Shown: positions 1 to 11,511 of the stretch, one piece after another
How positions within the stretch are numbered: the stretch's first letter is position 1
Layout: every line of letters starts with the position of its first letter
Source of the DNA: Marchantia polymorpha subsp. ruderalis
Lineage: Eukaryota; Streptophyta; Marchantiopsida; Marchantiales; Marchantiaceae
Direction of reading: 5' to 3'
Assembly: GCA_037833965.1 (NCBI GenBank)
Contig: AP031354.1
Location: 10,394,001 to 10,458,000 of the forward strand
Length of the DNA: 64,000 bases
Translations under genes and position numbers: made by a program
The notes under the pieces: generated by a model
Seen by the model: only the letters and a program-made list of their open reading frames with translations
What the model was told of the DNA's origin: nothing
Database searches by the model: none

Positions 1-295
1 AACTACAAACTACCACATGTTGTTTAATCGCGAACCAACAAGTACGATCGCGCTGACAGGTACTATGGTATGCTTGACAATGCAAACTGTCAGCGGAAAT
101 GTACGAGAAATCTGACGTCTTTGATACGGCAAAATCCTTGGGCTGTAGAAACGAGAATGACTCTGAGTAGAGGCTTGGAAGATAAATATGAACATCAAAG
201 TAGTAGAGAAGGAACAGAAAAATATAAAATTCGGCTCGACCATATGGTGACGAACGTTTTGACTGTCAGCGAATGTGAGGTCTTTGAAAATGTCA

Positions 296-886
296 TCAAA
301 GTCTTCTTCGGCAGGACTTTATTTCCGACGTTCTATGTTCATACCTGATAGCTCCTCCTGTTCTAAGGTGGCCCTCGGCGAACAGGAGAGATGGCCAAAG
401 TTTCGGACCAGCTTCCTCTGCTAGCAGTGACTCCCATAAGACTTGATCGTTACTGACAAAGTTCCACGTCTGCACACCAACCGCATGAAAATGTCATGTC
501 ATGTTTTCGTAAAAGGGTGTCCAATGTTGACTAGAAAATGCCCAAAGTCTTCTGACACTCAAAGTTGAAATTTCACTCAAACCATTGATAGCCAAAGCAG
601 ACAATGGCAGCAGATCTCGAACCAGCCTAGCATCTTCGGGAGCAAAGGAGATTCTACGGCGAATCTCACGACAGTCTCACGAGCAAACCAGCGACGATAC
701 CTTGCATACGAGGCTCGCCATCACCAAATCTCTTGCCGGAAGGCGTCTAAAAATCGACAGAAGCAAATCCCCTGACAACTTGGTACAATCCGACTCCTCA
801 GATTGTATATCCATCTCGTCGAACAGCGCCGACACGGGTATCCGATGACACATCGATATGAAAGCCCGTCTCAGCAAGGCGACCAT
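296..886 (-). CDS. short F-box protein, two exons (470-700 intron)
   Basis: Probable substrate-recognition subunit of an SCF ubiquitin ligase. Exon 1 is 701-886 and exon 2 is 296-469. The intron uses GT/AG and both junctions are in phase 0. Residues about 37-62 carry a canonical F-box core (LSGDLLLSIFRRLPARDLV, then ASLVCK). After splicing this continues as TWNFVSNDQVLWESLL, the usual 'VCK-W...D..LW..L' second half of an F-box, so the splice is supported by protein continuity. The product would be about 119 aa, with the chosen ATG at 884-886; ATGs further in are possible. Exon 2 could instead end at a GT donor at 343-344 and continue to a further exon off the left edge. No Kelch, LRR or LysM domain is visible, so the substrate is unknown. 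Confidence 0.6.
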
Positions 887-2450
887 CTTCTTCACGAATC
901 GCACCCGGACCTCCGGGTCTTCGATTTCACTTGGCGCACAAATCTCGTTTTCCTTCCTCGGCTAGTGCTACGATGTTCACCGGAGTCGGAAGCTGTGTGT
1001 CCTTCTCCTCCAATAAAATACTATTTCCTAGCTACCTATGCTTTACGGCTGTTTTCTCAGATTCTACCTCGCCGCACACCTCATTTCTTCCGCATCGCAT
1101 AGAGTAGGCCCCCAAAAGAATTCTCAAAGCAAAACGCAAACTCTCGATTCAATTAAGACCACTGTTACTTCAGCTGCACCAGCGCGCGGAGGAAGACCAG
1201 ACTTGCGCTTAGCATCCTCCCATGAGCGCACTCGTTCGAATTGGTTTCTTGCAGCCGCGTCAGGAGAGGCCCCGTCTCACCAATTTCCGCCCTCTCGTCC
1301 CAACGAGAAACGATCAACATTCACGCGTGGGACACTGGCGCCTGGAAGCACAGACAGCACGGAGTGTCGACCGGCTCAGACAGAGCTCCGAGCTCAAATT
1401 CTCAATTGCTCAATTGCGCTCCGTGCCACGGAAAATTGGCAAGCCACTCTCCGCCCCCGCGCCTTCTCCCCTTCCAAGTTCCCGACTGGCAGCACGTTCT
1501 CATTCCTCGACCTCTCAAAGCCAGGACTCTCCTCTCCTCTAATCTCCTCTGATCCTCTCTCCACTTCTCTGCACTCCTCTGCTTTGCTCTCTTCTCCGTC
1601 CTCTCGTTCAATCCCTCTCCCGAATTCCTCCTCGAGCGAGGGCAATCGGCAATCGAGGCTGCTGCAGACGACGATGGCACTGCACGCGAATCTGCGACGA
1701 TGATGATGAAGATGAGGAGGAGCAGGAGCAGGGGCAGGGGCAGGGGCCCGGGCCGGAGGCTGGCGGAGGAGTTCTCGTAGCTCGGAATGGGCTCGCGCTT
1801 TAGTAGCGGGGCCGATGTCGCGATCCGTCGAGGGCCGAATTGCACGCACGTCCGCAGCGATGGCTTTCGTTCGGTGGTTGGGCTCCGATTGCGAGAGCCT
1901 GCGAGCGCCCTGCGAAAGCAAACGCCAAGATCGACACTGTCCTCGGGCGCTATTCGCACGACGACTCCAACACCAACACCAACATCAATAGCTTGCGTCT
2001 CCCGCCGACTTGTCCCGTCCCGTCCCGTCGACTCGGAGTCCAGGCACTCCCGGTTCTCTCCTTTCGGGTCCCGCCTGTCCCGTCCCGTCCCGTCCTGTCC
2101 CGTCCCGTCTGGTCCCGCCTCTCTCCCGTCAACGCACGCTTCCAATCGAGGTCTTTCTGTCTCACCGCGCCTTCCGCAGCGATGGGAGCCGTCGATGTCC
2201 CCGATTCCGCCGAGGCCGATGTACGATCACGAGAGGAAAAGTGGTATGGGCATTGATTCGCTTCATGAATTAATTTTTATTTATTTAAATGGGACACTTT
2301 CGAGGTCGTTGGAAAAAGCGGCAGCGATATCGAGCTTTGTTGATTCGATGGTTGGGTCAGACTTGTCGAACGCTTTCCGACCCTTTGCTCCTTCCTGCCT
2401 GTGGACGCTTTTAATTTTTTAAAAAGAGTTTCACCATGTTTTATAGAATG
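887..2450. other. GC-rich upstream flank of the F-box gene
   Basis: No gene that I can support. Several long overlapping open frames occur on both strands, but their composition is low-complexity (Pro/Arg/Ser-rich) and they resemble no family. The stretch looks like a GC-rich 5' flank or leader. It contains a CCCGT-type minisatellite, listed separately. Confidence 0.4.
2008..2118. repeat. CCCGT-type minisatellite
   Basis: Degenerate tandem copies of (T)CCCGTCCCGT run through this interval, densest at 2078-2112. It creates the repetitive Pro/Arg/Ser frames seen on both strands here, so those frames are not evidence of a protein. Confidence 0.8.
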
Positions 2451-3512
2451 GTTTCGTAAAGCTCACAATTATAAAATCACATATTTTCCAACAGAATGTT
2501 TGTCTCATTGCGTGTCATTAATAGTGAACGTCAAGCTACAATTACAAGTTATGACATTTGGGATGAAATAATGAGGTTGTTGTCCACTTAGGCATAGACA
2601 GAAGTCAATGATGCTAATACACAGTGCAGTTTTCTTCAAACAAACATACAGTAAGACGTTGATGCATGTGACTCGAGTTGCAAGAATATGGTATTTCATA
2701 TTTACCGATGCATTTAGACACACTTTCGAGAGGATATTGACAGCTGCTTCGAATTTACAAGTCTTTAAGCCAAAGGTAAGTATCAATGATTCGTGATATT
2801 TCTCTTCTTGCAGACGTACTGCCTGATGGTTGCGAGGGTATCAAGTTCCAATTAAAATATTTACCCTTTATCAAGCTAGATTCTTCTTCATTGTATTTAA
2901 TGACACTCAGCGTTGACCATCATCTTTTAGCACCAGGATGGGTAACATATTCTCTGATGTGAGTTACTGAATCTTTACGTAGTGCTACTTCCTTAAATAA
3001 TAACATATTTTTTTATTGTGATGCTTCCATATCAAAGAAAATAAAAAAAAGAGGAAGAAATGTGTATCATAAACGATTCACCGACATATGTTGAGGTAAA
3101 GCAGGATGCATGCATGTTTTAGTAACTTTCATAGGAGATTTGATCATTATTTATCATACAAGAATTCGAAAAAATGATTTTGAAATTCCTAGTAGTTGAA
3201 AGTACTCTTAATAAGATGTAGTCAAGATGTCAAATTGAATAAGAAATATAAAATGTATGTAAGACTATCTTCAAAACCATTAAGTCACGTAAGATTATTC
3301 ATACGATTCTTACGATTTTATACGATTCTTAGAAGAGAATGAAGGGAAATTCCATAATTTGCATGGGGTTGATTTGTTTGATTTCATGACTAAATAAAAA
3401 ATTTAAAATTTGACATAGATATAAATTTTACTGAGAAATATCACTTTTTAAATAATATTATAGAGAAGGTATTTTTATTGACTAGAAAAATGTGCAAGAA
3501 ATTTTAAATAAG

Positions 3513-3550
<38 letters not shown>

Positions 3551-4200
3551 ATGTTCATATTCATATCTAGAATACATGTAAAAAAAATCTCAGGAAAAGG
3601 ATTGATATCTTTCCTAAAAAATCAACTTTCATCACACGACTGAAGTTTTAAGTAATTTACGATTCCATAATTTATGTAGAATTTAATTAAATCTAACTAA
3701 ATTTATTCTGTAACTACATATACAGTTTCTGTAGGACATAAGACTTTCCTGGGTCAATTAAGAAATTTTATCAGAATATGATTATAATTCGTGGAAAATA
3801 ATAATGATAATAAACAAAAACCTGTCTTAAGATATATTTCCATGTTTTTGACTCATTGTTTATTGAACACCATTCCTAATGTAGATAAAAAGTACTTCGA
3901 TAACTTTCAATTTACGAAATCTAATCAAGCATAAAAATTGTATGGATTTCAAAATCTATGGAAATTTAATATCAAAAATTTAAAATATATTCATATAATC
4001 ATAGACTTTTCCAATTCACTCAATTATTATGAGATTAATATGTTTAAGGAACAAAACTTAGTGAATTCATAACTGTTAGGGTGCACATTACATAATAAAG
4101 TTTGCTTTTTTTTTTTAAGTATTTCGCATTGTGTGAAGATTTTTCCATGAATTACCAAGATTAAAGTCTTGGACAACTAAAGTTTAGAATATCATTACTA
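2451..4200. other. AT-rich island, no gene seen
   Basis: Strongly AT-rich with no open frame of note. It includes a (TA)n microsatellite at about 3513-3543. Base composition differs sharply from the GC-rich flank at 887-2450. Confidence 0.5.
3513..3543. repeat. (TA)n microsatellite
   Basis: An uninterrupted run of about 15 TA dinucleotides followed by ACATGTATATG. Confidence 0.9.
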
Positions 4201-7200
4201 GCGGAGGACATCAATTTGACATTTGGCCGGGGCGAGGGTTTTTCTATATACCAGAGATTGTAAAGGATATGATGCGTCAAGAGGAAAGGCTCTACACAAT
4301 ATGCAATGTTGTTATAGAGTATGCCGATTTGCACCTTCTGTAGACAGTAATAGTTCAGAGTTTATATCAGAATACTACTTTAGGATATTAAGTACATTCT
4401 TATTCCACTCTTACCGCACACTTCGTACAGAATGTAGTCTAGTTTCGTATTTTCGAGCAGTACGGTTGTGTACACCTTTATGTAGATCTAAGTTCACTTG
4501 ATCCTTACACTGTATAAAAAACAGTGTATAGGAATGAAGAACGACAATGAGAAGAACCTGCAGCCAAACCCAAATAATCGAACCCTGAATGGAATATCCA
4601 CTGTACATTTATTTAACTGTTATGGTACATTCATGAAAATTTGTACAGTTGTAGGGTCAGTTGATGTGTAGGACACATGTCCAATTTTTTATCTATTGCA
4701 CAGTGAAATATCTGATAATGCTATTGCACTGTCTTTGTCACTCATGCATTACACGCTGGGCTCATATATAGTACTCGAAAGTACTGGCATCATCTATGAT
4801 ATGTTATTGGTGACAATAATGCTCTTCCAAAGTTGATGTGATTGTTTGAAATATATAATGGAAAGTAGAGTTCACGTCCTTTTTGTATGATTTGGTCTGG
4901 TATTGTTGTTCTATAGCCACAATTTTCGCTATACTTCTTTGCTCCTCCTTCTTTAGCAGTGTCGTTCTATACCCGAGGTACGTGTTATGGATTCCTTAGC
5001 AAAATCCGTTTGACACCTGGACTAGCTTCTTTGACCCCTCGGTTAGACCATTCGCGATGCCCATTGGTTGGTGTACCAGTGATTTCATTAAACTGTGGTG
5101 TCGTGATCTGCTGGGCTATATCTGTCAAGAACTCGCTTGACCATCTCAGAGGTCGAGAACAGCTAATGTAAATATAATGCATGAGTGCAGATGAGTAGAT
5201 TTCACTAAATTGCACGAATTCTTTGCAAAGTCTCTTGAGGATATATCAAATGTTCATATTGACGACATACCTGCAGTTCAAGCACAAAACGCTTTATTAT
5301 ATTTGAAACCATCTACAACTCACTATTCGTGCGGAGCATGCTTGTAGTTGGTTTGAATCATGCGAGCTAGAATAATTCAAGGAAATGCTGATATGATTGA
5401 TTGCATTGCAAATAAGTAGTCTGTATCAGAATGAATTGTTTTTCCAGGATCGATAAAACAACCTTTTGTTCCAGGATCGTCGACCACCTACGACGAAGCA
5501 GTTTTTGTTTCTGAAAGTAAATTCCATCCCCTTCTCAAATGGCATATGTGCATCCTTTTTGAGGTATTCGGTCCATGCCCCGCAGGTCGACAAACTGCAT
5601 GCGGTATCCGAGTACAGATTTCCCTCATCTACTTGAAAAGCACATGCGAAGGGCATCCCGAAAACCATGTGGTAACATGATTATTATCTCATATGTAAGG
5701 GAACATCTTCAATGGACCGTCGTTCCTCTGTTTACGATGCCTTTAATGATATCATTGAAAATAAATATTAATCGCCATTTTATGTTCAGAAAGGTTCTAT
5801 AAATCCAAACAGCTGATCAGAACAATGTTAAGGGTGCTGACTTTTCTCCACACTACTGATCAGATCCACTCTTTCTCGAAAGCTGGACGCATCAATTGAT
5901 GTGCCCAGATAATAATAAGAACGTGGTGGCAAAGTTGCAAGGTTAACACAAAAACCGAAACTCCAAAGAATACCGAAACGACTGGTCTCCACCACATCAT
6001 GAACAATAGCAATGGGATATTATCGTGATTTTTATACATATTACTCTCCGCAGAAATTCCAACTCTTTGATACAGCTCTGAGGGAAAGTTATCGAAGACT
6101 TGGAAGACACACTGATTAACAAACATGGTATATGTCATTTTCCAATTGCGTTAGACGGACGCCAGTCGATATGATATACGATCTATATTTCGAGCCAGTC
6201 ATGAAGATGGCGATCAGGACTTTATGTTCATGAAGCTTAAGCAGAGCACGGCATCTGCGGCCCTCAATGCCGGGATATTCGGGCCCCCGGGCTCTGACAG
6301 CCGTGTCACTCACGACGGCTCGTCCAGGGAGATAAAGCTTTTTCGGATACGCCGCCGTTTGAAGGCGAGCGGATCCAAGCAGCGCAAGCAGCGCAGGATC
6401 AAGTCTGCGGGAATCATCCGAAGATTCCGAGCAGATCGTAATCTAGTCGGCCTCGAAGCCCCGATCGGCATGTACTTGGCACCCGTGACGGAATTGACTC
6501 CCTCGATCGCCCACACTGCTGCTTCAGCCGAAGCTCGAGCCCAACTTTTCCAGCCCATCCACGGCGTGAGCTTCGACCGCCGACTCTGACCGGTCTCTGC
6601 AACAGAGGCACGGGTTGAAATTTGGAGCTCGGTGCTTTTTGGGTGTGTGCGATCTGTCGTGAAAGTGGTCCCCAGGGGTTGAAGATCGACGGCCCGATCG
6701 AGTCCCGGACGAATACCAATCGGGACCCGTCGGCGACCGATCCCGCCACGTGAAGTGGATCGAAGACTGCAGAGTCCGACGCGGCATGCGTGACGATTTG
6801 CACAGTTCTTGTCACGCAGATCGCTTCTGAATCGTCGTCGTCTTATCCGACAGTTTCTGCGGCCTGTCATGTTTCGCCAAGCCTCTCCTCTCGAGTCCAC
6901 TTCAACCTCTTTTCTGCCACGTTATGGTGCAGCGGAACACCCTTTTGCCCCGAGAGGAGAGTTACATTGATGTGATTTCAGATGTTTCACTCGTGCTCCT
7001 TCGATGGGTGGCTCATGGCCACCTCGCTTCGTCCCAGACTGTTGTCATAAGCGTAAGTGTTGCGATAGATTCCCTACTGCCTTGCGTGCATCCGATGTCT
7101 TACATGGGAGCTAGATCCTGGTAAAATCCGAGGTCGAAAGAGGTGCACTTTACATCGAGCGCTAGAGCGCTAGAAACAAGAATCCTGAACGTCGAAACTG

Positions 7201-9100
7201 TTGGGGAAATTGAGAACCGGGGCTCTTTCGATCGAAAGTTACTGCCGCTAAAAACTCAAGAGTCGGGCAAATGATTTGACCCAGCCGAAGAGAGTGGAAT
7301 TTCTCGACATGATCAGCCCGGGGAAAATCTCTCTGTAAATCGTGGCGCGTGACAAGCGAGGGATTTGTTTTGTTGTTCTAAGAAGGCTTTCGATCGAGAA
7401 GTTGGCTCTTGCTGAATCGAGGCTGTATTCGGCCGAGTTGGCTTCTGATGTTTTGGAAGCTATCTCTGCTGGAGCAATGTCGCCACACTAAACTGCATGC
7501 TGCAGGTGCGAGTGGGATCTCCGAACATCAACACGCTGTAGCAACATTCGCAGGGACGAAGTCCGAGCAGCACACCACAACTGTTTCAATTCATGCTCGA
7601 AGAAGATTCCGCCACACACTCTCACAGTGCACACGGCCGAGCTGTCCAATCCTTTCTGCGCCACAATTTCGAGCCTCGTCTTCCGATTCTGGCTGCACCT
7701 TCGGCCTCTTGGAAACCTCCGTCTCCTCGCAAATCGATGGTGCGAGTCTCGGACCCATCGACAGCAATGATTCAGAACGAGGAATGAGGATCGAGACCAC
7801 GGAGGCCACGCCACGGCAACAGTGACGCCGGTGCCGCTGCCAACTCATCCACAGACCACTTTGCCAACTCATCCATCCCTATGACCGCGGGAGCTGCCCC
7901 GATGGAGCTAGCTGTCGTTCATCGGACAAGGAAGCGGCCGGTCACCTCGTCGTCATCTGACATGGCTGCTGACTCAAGAAAGGTCCAAAGCCAAGTAGGC
8001 AAATTATAGGATGGCAGGAGCTCCCATCGAGCCGTACATGGATGACATCCCGAGGGCCATCGCGCGGATGTACATGTCCTGACTTCCGTGTTCACCACGT
8101 CACCGCGTCCAGTTCAGCCGCTACCGTGAGTCGCATTGTACAAATTAGCACGTTTATGTTACTCTTCGCTGCTGGACTCAGTTCTTCTTGTACGGATTGG
8201 GAGTTGCAGTTAAAGATGGGTCCTTCTTTGCTCCTCGGTCATTCAGGCCTCAATGTTGAATAATGCGGTCGATTTATTATTTGGCATTCGAATATTTTAA
8301 CAACCTTTGCTTGCTACTGCAAAAGAATTTTCAGTTGCGGCAAAGCTGTTTTACTTATGAAGTGGATGCATGGATCTCCAGGGTTGAAACCATAAGCGGT
8401 TTTAAGTTGGGGATTGTTAAATTCACCCCTGTCGCCCAGAAGTTGTTATGGCAACAATGCATTTCGACTTAAATGTCAATGAGATGCAAACTATCAAGTT
8501 GTACCTTCTAAATTTAATCATGATCAACTCCAAGCGCATATCTAAATATCTAATAACCTGTATTACTATTTCCTGGGCCAAACACCGTTCCATCTAACAG
8601 CACTGCACACCGTGCAAGAGTCTCCAAACATGTTTCAAAGGAACACTTCGATTGGAAAAAAAACTGGTATGTTCTCAAGTAGCAGAGTATCCATGTAATT
8701 TTACATTAATTACAACTATCTCTCATTGGCTCTCTTCTCTTTGGGTTTCAAATCATTGTATATGGAGAACCTGAGAAGAAAAAGCTCAAGCTTATCAATT
8801 TGAAGACCAAACTATCCATCACATTAGGCATATGCATATTTGTGCCTAATCAAAGTAAATAAGTCACAAACCTTAATGAAATTAGGCACGATTAGGTATC
8901 ATTACTTACAGAAAACTTGAGAAAACAAAAAAGTCTTGCTCCTGTTTCTATAAATTTCAAGTTCAAGTTCACAGAGGAATGATTCAATTTCAGCAAGTTC
9001 TTGAGCAATAATTCTCTCAAAAAAACATAATCTCCCAGTTTTATTGCTTCAAGGTGTGCAACAGATCAAACTGTTTACATTGGAGAAATCCTTCTAGAGA
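4201..9100. other. unassigned intergenic DNA
   Basis: No exon can be supported. From 6,200 to 8,250 the DNA is GC-richer, with overlapping minus-strand frames (6310-6900, 7488-7872). These lack recognisable motifs and look like chance openings in Arg/Ser-rich sequence. The parts on either side are AT-richer and gene-free by eye. Confidence 0.35.
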
Positions 9101-9249
9101 AAAAATCTATCAGTGACATGTTAAAATTGTACTTCGTGAATTTCAACATTGAGAAGTCACCCTCGACAGGAGCTATATTTGAAAACGGTGAACCCAGTCC
9201 ATCGACGAAATCTACTACAAAATTGAAACCCATGGAAGATTCATGCATT

Positions 9250-9735
9250 TTCAAACGAACACAGGTGATCACAGGAATCTATGGCTTTTTAACAAGCCAA
9301 GACATTTTTGTACATGGTACAAAACTTTCCAAATTGAGACTCAATTTTGTCACTTTCAGAGAAAGATCAACTACAATCTACACAAGACTTCTGTTGGAAA
9401 ATAAGATGTCTAAGTCTAATATCACTACCTTTAAGTTTCACTATTTCAAAAGGATACATGGATCAACAGTCCATATACTTGCTTGATCTGCGTCAAACAA
9501 GCACAAGTTATCACAGGAATCTATGACTTCTTTACAAGCCGAGACATTGTTGTACATGGTACAAAGCTCTACAAATTGGAATCTAATTTTGTCAATTTCA
9601 GAGGAAGATCAACTACAGTCAAGACGAGACATATGTTGGATAATAAGACGGTTGATATCACGACCTTTAAGTTTCACTAATTCAAAAGTAGACACGGATG
9701 AACAATCCATATTGATGCTTGATCCGCGTTCATCT
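9250..9735. repeat. ~240-bp tandem duplication in the left transposase copy
   Basis: The sequence around 9,250-9,489 and that around 9,490-9,735 align along their length. Shared anchors are ATCACAGGAATCTATG, TACATGGTACAAA, TTTCAGAG-AAGATCAACTAC and ACCTTTAAGTTTCACTA. The right copy near 19,200-19,335 has only one such unit, so the duplication happened after the two copies split. Confidence 0.75.
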
Positions 9736-11023
9736 TTGCAATGCTACGTACTCCATAAATCCATCAACAATGTCAAATATAAGGAACGCATACTTTCGAA
9801 GAAATACTTATCAAATTGGTTCACTAAGATTGTTGATTGTAGTCGAAGCAAAATGCTCAAGATCTTCAATAAAGCCAGTGATGTTAATATAGAAAGTAGA
9901 TCAATTGTTGCGGATGACATACGTGAATTCGTTGACATTTTCAAAATTGAAATTGCGAATTGCATGGATCTTGAGCAACAACTCACAAATTAGTAGTAAA
10001 ACATGTGTTTGTTGTTGGTTAAGCGTTAATCGATGACCTTGGAGTCGCATCACCGTCGTATGTATAGCACTTGTGATGCTCCTTATGACAACATTTAGAA
10101 CCCATCAAATATAATTTTTAGAATGCGAGTCGAGAAGAACTCACTGGAATTTTAAAATAATGTGCATGGATTTCGTGACGATGATCATCTAGCCAGCTTG
10201 TGACACTAAACATGGCGTGCCATCTGGTCGTAAATGTCTTGGAACAAGTTGATTTCATCTTGGAAATAAGCTTCTACTTTTGACGCAGGTGCGAGATCAT
10301 AGATACTAGTGTTGCATACCATGCATCCCCATCTAACTTCAAGTATGCCTCATGTAGCTGAATGTCAAATTAATGGAGAAAACATCACACACGAATGAAA
10401 CCTTCTAGTGAATATTGTTGAAGACGCTTGATAACACATGCAACATGACCAGTCATGTTTTGAACTCCATTTGATGATACATTAATTCATTGATTTCTTC
10501 AGTTGGAAGAGAGTACATCAAATAAGTTGCACATAATTTCAAACTATGACAAACCATTATGAGATACGTAAAACAGATGTGATATAGGATGCAAATTGTA
10601 AAGTTGGCGACACCAAACAATATGAGCACAAATATCTATGTATGAAGTACTCATGCAAGTTGAGGAATCCAGAGCGATTAAAAACGCCCACACCATGCGT
10701 AATATTAGAAATGATCTAAAAATTGGCACTACATTGTACGCGTACAAATGTAGTAATTTTCAAATCATTCATTCCACTTAGCTTGGGGATTATGGCAACT
10801 TTCTTTGTTGCTTAAAGATCCAACGCACTATGTCTGAGACTAATTCCAATGCCAATATACTTAATTGCACATTGATATGCCATTGGGCTTTTGATAATCA
10901 CAAAATAGTTTTCCGTGTGAGTATCTAGCGTGAATACGCGCATTGCATTCTCATTGATTTGGTATTCAAAATCTTGAGGATCCCATAACATTTCTTTTAT
11001 GATAACTTCAACTATAGCCTTGT
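9250..11023 (-). pseudogene. transposase-like gene copy, left arm (decayed DNA transposon)
   Basis: Read on the minus strand, this is a second copy of the sequence at 17,880-19,335 in opposite orientation. Matching pieces include the segment with IALDSSTCM (10,620-10,700), one resembling a WCGAHQLDLV-type region further in, and the segment around 9,780-10,000. The family resembles the widespread BED-finger/hAT-like proteins found in oomycetes and mosses; this is from memory. The N-terminal part present in the right copy (17,540-17,880) is absent because the copy ends exactly where the gypsy LTR begins. Many stops and frame changes show it is dead. Its end carries an extra ~240-bp internal tandem duplication. 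Confidence 0.5.
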
Positions 11024-11511
11024 TGTAACACTAGGGTTTAGAGAGAAGCTCAATCGAAGATAGAAACGTAAACTCTAAAGATGAGAGATACCAACAATGG
11101 TTCTTCTCTCCCTTATATAGCTTTCACCAACAAGTACAAGGAGATAAAATCTTATCCGCACCATCCATATCACTCTTAGTGGATGGATGACGTGGCGGAT
11201 AACCCTAACAAGCACACGGATCGCTGATGTGGCGCTTCCGATTAACACACTAACTAACACACTCAATCCTTACCTACAAGCACACGGATCGCTGATGTGG
11301 CGCTTCCGATTAACACACTAACTAACACACTCAATCCTTACCTACAAGCACACGGATTGCTGACGTGGCACTGTCAACTAACACATCCACTCTGTACCTA
11401 CCAAGTGCGCGGATCGTTAACGTGGCAACTATGACTAGTGCACACTAAAGTATCTATATCAATATTTAGAGTAACATCTACTTTAGTTCTAATCAACTAA
11501 AGATGGTTACA
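11024..11511 (-). repeat. 3' LTR of the gypsy element
   Basis: A 488-bp terminal repeat that begins TGTAAC and ends GTTACA on the plus strand (TG...CA). On the minus strand a polypurine tract (AAAAGGAGGCAGG) lies just before it at about 11,513-11,526, marking it as the 3' LTR of the minus-strand element. A TATA-like CTTATATAGC lies near 11,112. It contains a 68-bp tandem repeat (11,210-11,345 plus a degenerate third copy). The sister repeat at 16,386-16,807 is in the opposite orientation. Confidence 0.8.
11210..11400. repeat. 68-bp tandem repeat inside the LTR
   Basis: The unit starting AAGCACACGGATCGCTGA occurs at 11,210 and 11,278 with no visible difference, and a degenerate third copy starts at 11,346. 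The inverted LTR has fewer and more diverged units. The near identity of the first two suggests recent local expansion. Confidence 0.85.

Noticed and set aside
1394-2145. Two overlapping minus-strand frames of 175 and 247 codons, plus plus-strand frames over the same DNA
   Set aside because: Arg/Pro/Ser-rich, created by the CCCGT minisatellite and high GC. No motif, and several frames on both strands are open at once.
6310-6900. Minus-strand frame of 196 codons
   Set aside because: Composition is Arg/Ser-rich and frames on the other strand and in the other phases are equally open. No family resemblance or exon partners.
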